Of a stretch of DNA of 48,294 bases, positions 1 through 9,603 are shown piece by piece (position 1 is the stretch's first letter; each line of letters begins with the position of its first letter). Position numbers and translations under genes: made by a program. The notes below the pieces were generated by a model, which worked only from the letters and a program-made list of their open reading frames with translations, had not been told where the DNA came from and did no database searches. Origin of the DNA: Phycisphaerae bacterium (GTDB lineage Bacteria > Planctomycetota > Phycisphaerae > Phycisphaerales > SM1A02); contig PAQL01000027.1 in the NCBI GenBank assembly GCA_002709295.1, positions 1 to 48,294 of the forward strand, in the 5' to 3' direction.

Positions 1-2601
1 TTGATCTGGGCGGCCGCAGGACTGTCCCGGGATGCCCTTGTCCAGGTGCTCGTCCTCGATGCGATCGATCGTGAGGATTCGGACATCGAGAACGCCATCG
101 AACTCGCCCTGGAGAGCGGGGTCGACCTTTCGGATCTGGGAAGGATCCTCGCCGCACGACTCGAGGTGGAACCCGCACGGTTCTCCGTCACTCGAGCTCT
201 TGCGACGATCGATCCCGCGGCCGCAGGACTGGCGTTCGCCCGGATCGCGGCCTCGGGGGAGGCCCCGGATTCGATCGCCGGGGTCCTCGTGGATGCGGCG
301 GCTTCCGGTGGTCCGGAGGCGGCCTGGCAGGTGGCCTCGGGCCTGGGTGACTCTCCAGGATCCATGGACGTCGTCGTGGATCGACTGCTCGCCGGATCCT
401 GGGATCCCGAGGAGCTTCTGAGGATGGTGCTTGCCGATGTCCGGTCCTCGGATCTCGCGTCATCCGGGAGACGGGTGGTGGCGGCGGAGCTTCTGCGAAG
501 ACAGGCACGACCGGATCTCGCCCTTGCGGTTCTCGATGGCGTGGACACCGAAGCGGTGCCGGTCCGCCTGGTGCGGATCCGGCTGGCGGGCGACTTCATG
601 GATCCCATGACGGTCCTTGCGGTGCCGGCCCTTCCCTTCGATGAACGCGTGGAGGCCGAACGAGTCTCCGCGCTCCTGATGGTGGGAGAACCCGAGCTCG
701 CGCTACAGGTCGCGGACGAGGCCCTGTTGGAGGCTCCACGATCGGGGCCGTTGCATGCGGCTCGTGGACGGGTGCTGGCGGCCCTGCGAAACACGGAATA
801 CGAGGCCTGGTCCGCATTGAGGAAGGCATGGGATCTGGGTGAGCGAGGGTCCGTGCTCTGCCTCGAACTCGCCCGACTCTCGGCCACCGACGAGGTTCGA
901 ATGGAGGTCGATCAGGGCAGGCTCGAGCGGATGCGTCGCGAGCTTCTTGCCGACGACGCCTTTCGTCGCATCAGTGATGTCGACTCCCCGGGCGGATCGG
1001 TCGACGCGCTGGCCGTCGAACGTCTGGTCGAACCGCTTCTGGACGAACCGTCATGGAGGTCCGCGGCGATGGCGAGAATGCTCTCGGCATGGCGGGCCGG
1101 TGGCCGCCTTGCGGACGGACGCGCCCGTCTTCGATCCATGGTGAGGCGATCGCCCGGGGATCCGGTGCTTTCCGATGCCCTTCATGCCCTGGATCGTGCG
1201 ATGGACGGTCCCAGATCGGTGGCGATCGATCTGCGCGAGCCCGTTCCCGGAGAGATCTCCGGACATCGGGAACGTCGATTGGAGATGGTGCTTTCGGAGA
1301 TACCGGAGAGTCGGCTGGAATGGCTCGAGGTCACCGCTCGCGGGATCGACCGCATGCCTCCGGGGCCCGCGGGTGATCTGAGGCGGATGGAACTGATCCT
1401 CGGATCCGAAGGACCGGTCGATTCGGAGGAGATCGAGGGGATCATCCGCGGTTTCGATCCGGCGCGGATCAGCCCCCGCATGAGAAGAGCCTTCGTGACC
1501 GTGGCGGCGGCGCTTCCGGACGGATCAGGGCGTGAGATCGTCGAATCGGTCGCGAACTGGCATCGGGAATCGGGGGTCCCCGTCGACGTGGACACGGCGC
1601 TGGCGATGATGTTCGCACTGGGCCCGGTCGGGGGTCGGGAGGCGTTGAGCGATCTCTCTCCCGCTCCGCCCGTCACTCGGAGGGACCCCGAATGGCACGA
1701 TCGTCTGATGGCTCCGGATTCGATCGGCAGCGTGCCGGTGGAATCGGTGGCCGTGGTCCTGGAGTTCGCGGTCGGGAACGGTGATCCGGAATCGGCGCCA
1801 CCGAAGCTCGCTCGGGCGGCGGTGGTCGCCGCGATCGTGGCGGGAGCGGATGGAGATCGGGTCCTCGGGCTTCTCGAACTGGCCGGTGATCGGGGCTGGC
1901 CACTTCACGAGGCATGGGGGGTGGAGAACGACGGGACGGCGCTCGACCTTCCGCTGCTCGAGGCGGCCTCCGATGCCTCGCTGCTCGGAGCGGAGGACGT
2001 CTCGATCAGGATGCTCGAGGCCGCGGTCGATGCGAACCCCCTGGATCCGACCGCGCTGAACAACCTCGGCTACGCCCTGCTCGAGATGGGGCGTCATGAC
2101 GAGGCGAAGAGGCACATCCAGGCATCCATCGAACTCGACCCGGACAGTCCCAGCACCGCGGATTCCATGGGCTGGCTTCGGTACGCCGAAGGGCGTCACG
2201 ATGCCGAGGACGAGGACGGAGCCTTCCAGTGGATCGTGCGTTCGATCCGTGATCGCTCCCGGGAGGGGCGTCAGATCTCCTCCGAGGTCCTTCTTCATCT
2301 CGGTGACGTGGCGTGGCGTTCAGGACTTCGAACCGAGGCGGTGCGAGCCTGGAAGTCGATTCTCGACACCGGTGTGGACGGGGTGGTGGCTCGAAGGCTG
2401 GCGGCGCTGGATGCGTACCAGATCGAGGCATGGGGGGGAGTCCTCGTGCCCTCGGTCGAGCTGCAGGACAGGCTGGAGGGTCGGTTCATCGAAGCCGCCC
2501 GTCTCCGGCTCGAGGCGGTCGCGGCGGGAGAGGAGCCACCGACCACGCCCACCCGAGCGGATCGTGAATCCGGGGTGTCCGTGCAGGAATCGCGGGAATG
2601 A
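1..2601 (+). CDS. TPR-containing protein, 5' end cut by window
   Basis: The reading frame is open from the first base, so the true start is probably upstream and the visible 866 residues are a C-terminal portion. The sequence is mostly helical with weak repeats. The clearest tetratricopeptide units lie near residues 675-735 (NPLDPTALNNLGYALLEMG, then a unit starting at a DPDSPSTADSMGW stretch). Large TPR proteins of this kind are common in planctomycetes and act as protein-protein scaffolds; no catalytic motif is visible. The end is rich in Glu and Pro/Thr and looks disordered. yebC follows 69 nt downstream on the same strand. A specific role cannot be assigned. Confidence 0.75.
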   Translation: MIWAAAGLSRDALVQVLVLDAIDREDSDIENAIELALESGVDLSDLGRILAARLEVEPARFSVTRALATIDPAAAGLAFARIAASGEAPDSIAGVLVDAAASGGPEAAWQVASGLGDSPGSMDVVVDRLLAGSWDPEELLRMVLADVRSSDLASSGRRVVAAELLRRQARPDLALAVLDGVDTEAVPVRLVRIRLAGDFMDPMTVLAVPALPFDERVEAERVSALLMVGEPELALQVADEALLEAPRSGPLHAARGRVLAALRNTEYEAWSALRKAWDLGERGSVLCLELARLSATDEVRMEVDQGRLERMRRELLADDAFRRISDVDSPGGSVDALAVERLVEPLLDEPSWRSAAMARMLSAWRAGGRLADGRARLRSMVRRSPGDPVLSDALHALDRAMDGPRSVAIDLREPVPGEISGHRERRLEMVLSEIPESRLEWLEVTARGIDRMPPGPAGDLRRMELILGSEGPVDSEEIEGIIRGFDPARISPRMRRAFVTVAAALPDGSGREIVESVANWHRESGVPVDVDTALAMMFALGPVGGREALSDLSPAPPVTRRDPEWHDRLMAPDSIGSVPVESVAVVLEFAVGNGDPESAPPKLARAAVVAAIVAGADGDRVLGLLELAGDRGWPLHEAWGVENDGTALDLPLLEAASDASLLGAEDVSIRMLEAAVDANPLDPTALNNLGYALLEMGRHDEAKRHIQASIELDPDSPSTADSMGWLRYAEGRHDAEDEDGAFQWIVRSIRDRSREGRQISSEVLLHLGDVAWRSGLRTEAVRAWKSILDTGVDGVVARRLAALDAYQIEAWGGVLVPSVELQDRLEGRFIEAARLRLEAVAAGEEPPTTPTRADRESGVSVQESRE

Positions 2602-2670
2602 AGGACAATCATCACCGGGTCGTCCGCCGGGTGGCGAACGACTGAATCAGGGTCCCTCGAGGAGAGTCCG

Positions 2671-3408
2671 ATGGCCGGTCACAGCAAGTGGGCCAACATC
2701 AAGCATCGCAAGGCGGCAGTCGACAAGAAGCGAAGCAAGATCTGGAGCAATTGCAGTCGTGCGATCATCGTGGCGGCACGGCAGGGCGGTGGTGATCCCA
2801 AGTTCAACACCACCCTTCGCTATGCGATCGATGACGCCAAGGCGGCGAACATGCCCAAGGACACCATCGAGAAGGCGGTCAAGAAGGGGACCGGCGAGAT
2901 CGACGGGGAATCCTACGAGCCCGCCCGCTACGAGGGCTACGGTCCCGGCGGTGTCGCGATCATCGCGGACTGTCTGCAGTCGAACGCCAACAAGACCGCC
3001 CCGGAGATCCGGTCGATCTTCGCCAAGGGAGGCGGCAACCTGGGCGCTCAGAACTCGGTGGCATTCGGCTTCACCCAGGAGGGCGTGATCATCCTCGACG
3101 GGGAGAGGCATTCCGAGGATGCGGTCCTTGAGCCGGCGCTCGAGGCCGGAGCCAAGGACGTGGTCGCCGAGGAGGGGTTCGTCCAGGTCACCACCGAGCC
3201 CGCCGACTTTCTCGATGTGAAGGAGTCGCTGCAGGCCTCGGGCTTCGAGTTCGAGTCCGCCGAGATCACCTTCAGCCCCGGCACCACGGTGCCCCTCGAC
3301 GTCGAAGGAGCCAGAAAGGTCCTCCGGCTGATCGACACCCTCGAGGACCAGGATGACGTCCAGAAGGTCTATCACAACGCTGAAATCCCCGGTGAAGCCT
3401 ACGAGTGA
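2671..3408 (+). CDS. yebC: YebC/PmpR-family regulator or translation factor
   Basis: A 245-residue protein opening with MAGHSKWANIKHRK, the hallmark start of the YebC/TACO1 family, and of the usual family length (about 240-250). Family members are cytoplasmic; some were described as DNA-binding transcriptional regulators, and others (TACO1 and bacterial YebC) help ribosomes through difficult stretches such as proline runs. The GGFGPGGVA-type motif is present as GYGPGGVAI near residue 90. A GGAG sequence lies about 10 nt before the ATG. A protein with 11 consecutive prolines is encoded in this window (21169-21201), which fits a translational role but does not prove a link. Identification is firm; mode of action is from family knowledge. 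Confidence 0.95.
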   Translation: MAGHSKWANIKHRKAAVDKKRSKIWSNCSRAIIVAARQGGGDPKFNTTLRYAIDDAKAANMPKDTIEKAVKKGTGEIDGESYEPARYEGYGPGGVAIIADCLQSNANKTAPEIRSIFAKGGGNLGAQNSVAFGFTQEGVIILDGERHSEDAVLEPALEAGAKDVVAEEGFVQVTTEPADFLDVKESLQASGFEFESAEITFSPGTTVPLDVEGARKVLRLIDTLEDQDDVQKVYHNAEIPGEAYE

Positions 3409-3504
3409 TCCGGATCGTCAAGTTCGGATCCCGGGACGGTCGATGATGCAGGGGATCTCCACCCCTCCGGCCCCTCGTCAGGTCAACCACGGAAGCACGT
3501 GAAC

Positions 3505-4077
3505 ATGCGATCCCGCCTCATCCAGACATTCGCCCTGACCATGACGGCCGTCATCGTCCTCGGTGGATGCTCGAATCGAACCGCCACCTTCCCGGGACAT
3601 TCGGACCCGGAGGTCTGGAACGCGATGGTCACGGTGGCGGAGAACCCTGTCTACGACGACTGGCACGTCTTCGAGAACGAGGTGAGGGCGATCCGTCCCG
3701 AGGGTCGCATCGAGATCCTGAGGATCCTCAGGCGCGATCTGGTCCGGGTCGGCCAGGACCCGCTTCGACAGGTGGAGGAGTGGAAGTTCCGGGTCCAGTT
3801 CCTTCACACCGATCCCCCCACGATCCAGTTCACCGCGCGGCAGGGCGCCATTCCCGCCCATCTGTGGAGGGAGGCCGATCGATACTTCGCGGACATGAGG
3901 ACGATTCTCGACCGGGAAGTGAACGAAGTCGAGTTGATCGAGGTCGTCGAGGAGATCGTGGAGGAGGTGCCCGCCCCGGTCCTGATCGAGGAGGAACCGG
4001 CCGCGGAGGAATCCAACCTCGTGCCTCCCGACGATTCGACCGTGGAAAGCCTCGGGGACATTCTCGACGGGGCCTGA
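3505..4077 (+). CDS. Acidic lipoprotein of unknown function
   Basis: A 190-residue protein with a lipoprotein signal: a charged start (MRSRLIQ), a hydrophobic stretch and the lipobox VLGGC with Cys22. I chose the ATG at 3505 over the in-frame GTG at 3499 because GGAAG at 3491-3495 gives normal spacing only to the ATG. The middle (residues 30-130) has no motif I recognise. Residues 135-175 are strikingly acidic, with runs such as EVNEVELIEVVEEIVEE, then a Pro/Glu-rich tail. It is presumably anchored facing the periplasm. It lies between yebC and a TVP38-type membrane gene, 27 nt before the latter, so it may be co-transcribed with it. Confidence 0.7.
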   Translation: MRSRLIQTFALTMTAVIVLGGCSNRTATFPGHSDPEVWNAMVTVAENPVYDDWHVFENEVRAIRPEGRIEILRILRRDLVRVGQDPLRQVEEWKFRVQFLHTDPPTIQFTARQGAIPAHLWREADRYFADMRTILDREVNEVELIEVVEEIVEEVPAPVLIEEEPAAEESNLVPPDDSTVESLGDILDGA

Positions 4078-4104
4078 CCCGTCGAGTCCGGTTGAAGCGC
4101 TTCG

Positions 4105-4926
4105 ATGAAGAAATCAAGGACATCCAAGGCGCCCGGTGTCGCTCCGCTCTCCTCGGAGGAGAAGCGGGATCTCACCGGATTGGGCATTCTCGCGGGGGCG
4201 TGGACCCTGGTGCCGGCGGGAGTCGGTTTCCTGCTTCTGGCCTATCTGGGTGATGCTTCCGAGTTCTACACCGGCATGATCGAGTCCCGGGGACTGTGGA
4301 TCGCGGTGGGACTCTACGCACTCCTGTTCGGAATCACCGCAGGCAGCGGACTGCTGCCCACCTACGCCCAGGCGATTCTCGGGGGCTGGGCCTTCGGGGC
4401 GGTCGCCGGGACCATCGGTGCGATGGTGGGGATCCTCGTGGGCACGACCCTCGGTCACCTGGTCTCCGGGCTGATCTCCGGTCCACGGGTCGAGGCGATC
4501 ATCGAACGAAGACCCAGGGTGGTCGCGATCCGGGATGCGCTGGTCGATGCCGGTCTCTTCAAGAGCGCGGGCATCGTCGCCCTGCTCAGGCTGAGTCCGA
4601 ACAGTCCGTTCGCCCTGACCAACCTGGTGCTCGGCGGCTCCCGCACCTCCCTGGCCTCGACCCTGATCGGGACGGCCGCAGGAATGCTGCCTCGAACCGC
4701 GCTGGCGGTGGGAATGGCCTCCGCGGCCGCCGCGGATGGTTCACGGGATCTCGTCGAAGTCGTCCAGGAACGAGGTCTCCCGGTGACGGTGATCGGACTG
4801 CTGGTTCTGGTGATCTCCATCGCGGTGATCGCCGCGATCGGAAAGGCGGCGCTTCGAAAGGCCGTTCCGGGAGCCGTCGAGGCTCAGTCGTCGGAACCGG
4901 AATCGACCGACAGCCGCGAGAGCTGA
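4105..4926 (+). CDS. TVP38/TMEM64 (DedA-like) integral membrane protein
   Basis: A 273-residue polytopic membrane protein. After a basic N-terminus (about 25 residues) come several hydrophobic segments, and the TVP38/TMEM64 (SNARE-assoc) signature is clear: GLLPTYAQAILGGWAFG and, downstream, RLSPNSPFALTNLVLG, which matches the family RxSPxxPFxxxNxxxG motif. Relatives belong to the DedA superfamily, implicated in phospholipid translocation and membrane homeostasis; the substrate here is unknown. The C-terminus is polar and overlaps the 3' end of the convergent kinase gene by 43 nt. Confidence 0.85.
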   Translation: MKKSRTSKAPGVAPLSSEEKRDLTGLGILAGAWTLVPAGVGFLLLAYLGDASEFYTGMIESRGLWIAVGLYALLFGITAGSGLLPTYAQAILGGWAFGAVAGTIGAMVGILVGTTLGHLVSGLISGPRVEAIIERRPRVVAIRDALVDAGLFKSAGIVALLRLSPNSPFALTNLVLGGSRTSLASTLIGTAAGMLPRTALAVGMASAAAADGSRDLVEVVQERGLPVTVIGLLVLVISIAVIAAIGKAALRKAVPGAVEAQSSEPESTDSRES

Positions 4927-7763
4927 TCCTGAAGCTTGCGGTGGATCGGTCCGTTGCCCTTCATCTCGCCGGCCAGAGCCTCCAGTTCCCTGGCCTCCGT
5001 GAGCCAGCCCTCGATCCGGGACGATTCCTCGGGTTCGATCGAGACCCTGTAGACAAGGCACAATCCGACCTCGGAAACGACCTCCGGCTGGTTGCGTTCC
5101 AGTTCGACGAGAGTCCGGCCGATGTCGATCGCGTCGTCGAGATGGCGTCTCGCCTCCTCCAGATGTTCCGCGGATTCGACCGGTCGACCGTCGTTCTCCG
5201 CGAGTCCGGCGAAGTGGATCGACGCTTCGGCGAGGTAGCGATCGGCGCGGATCGCGAGGCGGCGCGACTCGCTGCCGGGGAGCGTGCTGAGTCGCGGTTC
5301 GACGATGTAGACCCTGAAGCGTGAGATCGTGTTCGCGAAGGGCTTCACGTCGCCGTTGTTGAGGGAGTTGAGTCTGGAGGCTCTCCCCATCGCCCGCTCG
5401 AGATCGCTGACCGCTCCACGATGGTCGAGGGGATCGAGCCATGCCACCTGGAACGTGAGGTCGAGGTATTGCTGGAGATGTCTCCTCGCGGTGGCGGGGG
5501 AGGAGGACCTCAACGCCTCAGAGAGGTAGAGGTGCCCGCTTGCCAGATCCCGCCGTGCCCGGGCGGACTCGATCCGGGCGGCCTGGTCGGAGAGGTTCTC
5601 ACGTCTCTCGAGCGAACGCTTGTGGAGTTCGATCGACTTCGCATCTTCACCAAGGGAGGCATGGACCGAAGCCATGCGGGTCTCGAGGATCGCGAGGTCC
5701 CGTTCGGACTCCTCTCCTCTCTCGGCATGGGAGGCGTGAGAGGTCCGGTAGGCCGACAGGGCCTGTTCGAGATCACCCCGCTTGGTGAACAGGTCGCCGA
5801 GATCGGTGCCGATCATCGCCCGTTGTCGGGGGAATGTCCTTCCGGAGGAGGCCTCCGCCTCGTCGAGACGGACGAGGGCGCTCTCGAGGAGCGTGTTCTT
5901 CGCCTCCAGATCCGCGGCTTCGGGCCTGGATCCCAGACGGATCGCATCGGCATCCTCGAGGTCGAGCATGGCGGCGAGGAAGAGAAGGTCCGGATGTCCG
6001 GCATGCTCGCCGATCGAGGATTCGAGTTGCCTGCGCACCTCGATTCGTCGGCGTTCGGCCTCCTCGACATCACCGAGTGAGGGATTGCGACGTTGGGCGC
6101 GAAGCCTGGCTCTCTGGAGGTCCAGAGCGAGTTTTCGCGCCATGAGATCCGGGTTGTCCGGCGCGACCGAAAGAGCGGTCTCGAGTCGATCGAGCATGAC
6201 CAGTGCCATCTTCTCGGCGTCATCGAGTCGGTTGGACTCCACGAGAGCGGCGACGTTGGCATCGATGCCCTTCGCGGCGGAGATGAGTTCGATGCCGGCG
6301 AGCGCGGATCGAATCACCTCCGAGGACTCGGCCCTCGCGGCCTCCTCTGCGGCCCTGGCCTCCGCGGCCTCCGCCACCGCCTGGGAGGACCGGGCTTGCG
6401 CGAATGCCGCGATGGTGGTCGCGGCAAGAGCGAGGGCGATAACGCTGGTCGCAGCGATGGCGAACCCGGCGCGGTGTCTGGCCACGAATCTGGTCGTTCG
6501 ATACCCGATGGAATCGGGGCGGGCCTCGACCGGAAGACCGTCCAGGTGCCGCTGGAGATCCGCGACCAGTTCCCGGGGGGAGGCGTATCTTCGCGACGGT
6601 TCCCGCCGAAGGGCCTTGAGGATGATCACATCGAGATCGCCGTCGAGCCGGCGCTTGATTCGATCGAGCCCGGTGTCGCGAGCGGTCGAGATCCTCCGGG
6701 CGGTGTCCGGATCGAGCGATGCCGTGGAAACCGCATCGCTGGGGCGGGTCGGTTCCTGCTCCAGCTTGGCGGTGCGGATGTTCACATAGCCGCGCTTCTC
6801 GTCGTGGAAGGGGAGCCGGCTGGTCAGCAGTTCGTAGAGGAGGACGCCGAGGGAATAGACGTCGGTGCGTGTGCCGATTCCTTCGCCGGTGAACTGCTCC
6901 GGCGCGGCATAGTCGGGGGTCAGGACACCCTCCCCGGCCTGGGTGACCCGGCCGCCATCTCCTCCGAGATCGGGATTCACCAGTTTCGCGATGCCGAAGT
7001 CGAGGAGCTTGGGATCGCCCTTGGACGTCACGAGCACGTTGTCCGGCTTGATGTCGCGATGCACCACGAGGTTCTCATGGGCATGCTGCACCGCCGTCGC
7101 GATCTTCATGAACATCCTGACCCGCTCGTCGATGGAGAGACGCTCGCGATCGCAGTACTTCGTGACCGCGACCCCGTCGACGAATTCCATCGCAAGCCAT
7201 GGACGACCGTCCTCCATCTCCCCGCCGTCGATCAGTCGCGCGATCGCGGGGTGGTCCAGCGAGGCGAGCACCTGTCGTTCCAGCTCGAACCGGCGGACGA
7301 TCTTGTCGTCTGGCGTCGATCGGGAGATGATCTTGACGGCGACTCGCTGGCGGAATCCGCCTTCGACGCGGTAGGCCTCCCAGACCTCGCCGAAGCCGCC
7401 TCGTCCGATCGGGACCTCGCTCTCGATCTGGAAATGACCGATTCGGTCGGGCCGCCGGATGCGGGAGGTGCGACTGCCCACGCGGGATCCTGATCCGGAG
7501 GGTGCATCGGGTTGAGGACCGACGGCCCGGCTTCCGGATCGGGGGGTCACCACGGTGGCATCGTCCCCGTCGGCCGAGGGTGCCGATTCCGGCTGGTTGG
7601 TGACCAGGGAACCCTCCACGGTGCCGCGGTCGGAGCCGAGAGCCACCAGGACTTCATCAAGGAGTTCCTTGTCCCCCCGGCAGAGCTGTTCCGCCGCCGC
7701 CCCGGGGTCGGTCGGCTTCTCCGCCAGAATGCGGCTCACGATGTCCTGAACGCGATCCTGCAT
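4884..7763 (-). CDS. Membrane Ser/Thr protein kinase with C-terminal helical repeat region
   Basis: A 959-residue PknB-type kinase. The start is set at the ATG at 7763, preceded by AAGGGA six nt upstream; the frame continues 72 codons further but that stretch is not protein-like. Visible kinase motifs: glycine loop GRGGFGEVW (about 120-128), VAVK with Lys144, HRDIKPDN (235-242), DFG (255-257), and the AAPEQ of the activation segment (about 286-290), so it should be active. A transmembrane helix follows at about 433-455, after which about 500 mainly helical, TPR-like residues are predicted outside. A weak -10-like TAGTCT sits about 39-44 nt before the start (7807-7802). Targets are unknown. 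Confidence 0.92.
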   Translation of the reverse strand: MQDRVQDIVSRILAEKPTDPGAAAEQLCRGDKELLDEVLVALGSDRGTVEGSLVTNQPESAPSADGDDATVVTPRSGSRAVGPQPDAPSGSGSRVGSRTSRIRRPDRIGHFQIESEVPIGRGGFGEVWEAYRVEGGFRQRVAVKIISRSTPDDKIVRRFELERQVLASLDHPAIARLIDGGEMEDGRPWLAMEFVDGVAVTKYCDRERLSIDERVRMFMKIATAVQHAHENLVVHRDIKPDNVLVTSKGDPKLLDFGIAKLVNPDLGGDGGRVTQAGEGVLTPDYAAPEQFTGEGIGTRTDVYSLGVLLYELLTSRLPFHDEKRGYVNIRTAKLEQEPTRPSDAVSTASLDPDTARRISTARDTGLDRIKRRLDGDLDVIILKALRREPSRRYASPRELVADLQRHLDGLPVEARPDSIGYRTTRFVARHRAGFAIAATSVIALALAATTIAAFAQARSSQAVAEAAEARAAEEAARAESSEVIRSALAGIELISAAKGIDANVAALVESNRLDDAEKMALVMLDRLETALSVAPDNPDLMARKLALDLQRARLRAQRRNPSLGDVEEAERRRIEVRRQLESSIGEHAGHPDLLFLAAMLDLEDADAIRLGSRPEAADLEAKNTLLESALVRLDEAEASSGRTFPRQRAMIGTDLGDLFTKRGDLEQALSAYRTSHASHAERGEESERDLAILETRMASVHASLGEDAKSIELHKRSLERRENLSDQAARIESARARRDLASGHLYLSEALRSSSPATARRHLQQYLDLTFQVAWLDPLDHRGAVSDLERAMGRASRLNSLNNGDVKPFANTISRFRVYIVEPRLSTLPGSESRRLAIRADRYLAEASIHFAGLAENDGRPVESAEHLEEARRHLDDAIDIGRTLVELERNQPEVVSEVGLCLVYRVSIEPEESSRIEGWLTEARELEALAGEMKGNGPIHRKLQDQLSRLSVDSGSDD

Positions 7764-8008
7764 CTCGGGTCCCTTGTGTGGCGGGGCTCCCCGCTCGAAG
7801 GAGACTAGCACGCTCGAGGGAGGCCGTGACACCCTGAAATCGGATCGGCCGTCAATCGAAGAGCCACCCTTACGGGCGGTCGGTTCGAGCATCCTGCAGT
7901 GGGCAGGAGAGGGATCCCCGAGCTCCGATCCGGCGTTGGAATCGTCGGTCCGACGAGGGCTCCGAGTGGCCGAAACCACCTCGAGCCGCCTCTGATCCGG
8001 ATGAATTA

Positions 8009-8033
8009 AAGACCCCCGGCCGAGGCCGGGGGC
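8009..8033 (-). terminator. Intrinsic terminator upstream of the kinase gene
   Basis: Plus-strand bases 8013-8020 (cccccggc) and 8025-8032 (gccggggg) form a perfect 8-bp stem with a 4-nt loop. Read on the minus strand the hairpin is followed by TCTTTAATT, a moderate T tract, so it should end a minus-strand transcript. No convincing minus-strand gene precedes it, which argues for a non-coding RNA or a long leader in 8034-8396. Confidence 0.6.
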
Positions 8034-8300
8034 GGAGGGAGGGAAAAGGGTTCTCTAAGCGACAGAACTCCTGGAGGCCTGAAAGGGGCCTGCCACCTGT
8101 CGCGGGGGACACCTGGGTCCTTCTCAGGCCCGGGAAGGCCCTTCAAGAGGAGGACTGGCGTCACACCACGATGACAACATGCCCTCCCGGGGGCATCGTG
8201 CAAGTCGGCATCCCGAGAATCCCCAGATTTTCGGTCACGCTCACACAGACGGGGTATCCATCCATTCCGAAGCCCCGCTCCCTCATCACCCCGGGTCCGC
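8010..8300 (-). ncRNA. Candidate structured RNA in a gene-free stretch
   Basis: Between the kinase start (7763) and the DUF1573 gene (8397) there are 633 nt without a credible gene. The upstream half (8034-8300) is rich in inverted repeats. Read on the minus strand: GGCCTGA at about 8134-8128 pairs with TCAGGCC at about 8080-8074, extended by AAGG/CCTT; ATGCCC-CCGGGA-GGGCAT at 8196-8179 is a 6-bp hairpin with a hexaloop; and CACGATG (8200-8194) can pair alternatively with CATCGTG (8173-8167). It ends in the terminator at 8013-8032. I could not match it to 6S, SRP, tmRNA or RNase P RNA by their conserved motifs. 7764-8008 shows nothing beyond a possible promoter for the kinase. Confidence 0.35.
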
Positions 8301-8396
8301 TGGGGAATCATGCCGGGGGTGCTAGAATCGTCGGTTCCCCTTCGCATCGCCGCCGAGCGTGTTCGCCGGCGTCCCTCACGACTCGAGGATTGCCAC

Positions 8397-9566
8397 ATGA
8401 TGATTCGTCGATCGACCTGGTCATGCCGCTCTCTCGCCTGCATCGTCGCCATTGGAATGGCTGCGCTGGGGGGATGTGGAGGTTCCGACGACTCGGGCTC
8501 GGCCGAGCCCGCCAGGCCGCAGGCCGGCGCGAAGCCCGGCACGCAATCGGGGGCCAGGTCCCTTCAGCGTGCCGACGTCGCTCCGATCGTCGCTCCGGTC
8601 TCCAACGAGGAGCCCCCTCTGGAACTGGTGCCGCCGGTGCTGGATTTCGGCGTGGTTCCGCCGGACACGAAGGCCCAGGGGTCCGTCCAGCTCTTCAATC
8701 GCGGCGACAAGCCGATGCTCATCCTCGCGGCCGAGCCGTCATGCAAGTGCACCGCGCTCGACGACATCGCAGGCAGGACCATCCCCCCCGGCGAGAGCAT
8801 CGAGCTGGGGGCGGTGCTCGATGAGTCCCCGAACATCGGTCGGAAGAGCGCGACCATCAAGATCCTCGTCGACGAGTATCCCGTGGTGAAGGTGCTCAAC
8901 ATCGAGGCCCAGGTCTCGCTGCCGGTGCGGTCGGTGCCTTCGCTCATCAACGCGGTGCGGGGCCAGAACCGCCAGGGACGGATCATCGTCGAGTCGCTGG
9001 ATGGCGCTCCGTTCTCGATCTGCGCGTTCCACGGGATGACACCGACCTATCTCGGATTCGATCCCGCGACCGACGAGCCTCGATCGCAGTACGCCCTGAC
9101 CTACGACCTCGATGCGATGTCGGAGCCCTATCCGCGGTATCTGGTGATCGAGACCGATCGGGAGGACGTTCCGGTGGTGGACGTCTACCTCCGCCACGAG
9201 ACGACGCTGCCCAAGGTCAATCGCCGGATGATGATGTCCGGCGGGTATCGATTCCCGATCGGCCGGATCGAGCAGGGTCAGAGCGTGGAGGTCGAGATCC
9301 CGTTCAAGTCACCGGCCAGTGCGATCTCGGCCGTGGTCTGTCTGCTTCCCGGTGTCCAGTCGGAGATGATCGGGACCCGCAACGAGGAGACCGCGGACGG
9401 CATCATCACTCATGTCCTGGTTCGAATCACGCCCCGTCCCGATTTCACGGGTCTGCTGTACGCCCCGCTCGAGGCGATGTCCTCGACCGGTGACATCGCC
9501 GGGTTCGACGTCTTCGGTGTGGTGGTTCCCGCCGGTCAGACGTGCTCGGGTCCGACCGGAGGTTGA
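8397..9566 (+). CDS. DUF1573 lipoprotein
   Basis: A 389-residue exported protein. The signal ends in the lipobox ALGGC (Cys27), so it is probably lipid-anchored. Residues about 80-180 carry the DUF1573 domain typical of planctomycetes and Bacteroidetes: a conserved LDFGVV start, then SCKCTALDD with the paired cysteines, and an immunoglobulin-like/ASH-type beta-sandwich pattern. The remaining 200 residues look like further beta-rich domains. I used the ATG at 8397 because the 29 codons before it are Arg-rich and lie ahead of the signal peptide. A TAGAAT hexamer at 8323-8328 could be a -10 element. Function unknown; adhesion or envelope roles are suggested for relatives. It converges on the tauE-like gene 37 nt away. 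Confidence 0.85.
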   Translation: MMIRRSTWSCRSLACIVAIGMAALGGCGGSDDSGSAEPARPQAGAKPGTQSGARSLQRADVAPIVAPVSNEEPPLELVPPVLDFGVVPPDTKAQGSVQLFNRGDKPMLILAAEPSCKCTALDDIAGRTIPPGESIELGAVLDESPNIGRKSATIKILVDEYPVVKVLNIEAQVSLPVRSVPSLINAVRGQNRQGRIIVESLDGAPFSICAFHGMTPTYLGFDPATDEPRSQYALTYDLDAMSEPYPRYLVIETDREDVPVVDVYLRHETTLPKVNRRMMMSGGYRFPIGRIEQGQSVEVEIPFKSPASAISAVVCLLPGVQSEMIGTRNEETADGIITHVLVRITPRPDFTGLLYAPLEAMSSTGDIAGFDVFGVVVPAGQTCSGPTGG

Positions 9567-9603
9567 GCGGAGGGCGATCCGGCCGGAGGTCCGGGCCCCG
9601 GTC

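Noticed and set aside
8006-8542. 178-codon minus-strand frame upstream of the kinase gene
   Set aside because: It overlaps the DUF1573 gene, ends inside the terminator stem and has a low-complexity Arg/Pro composition.
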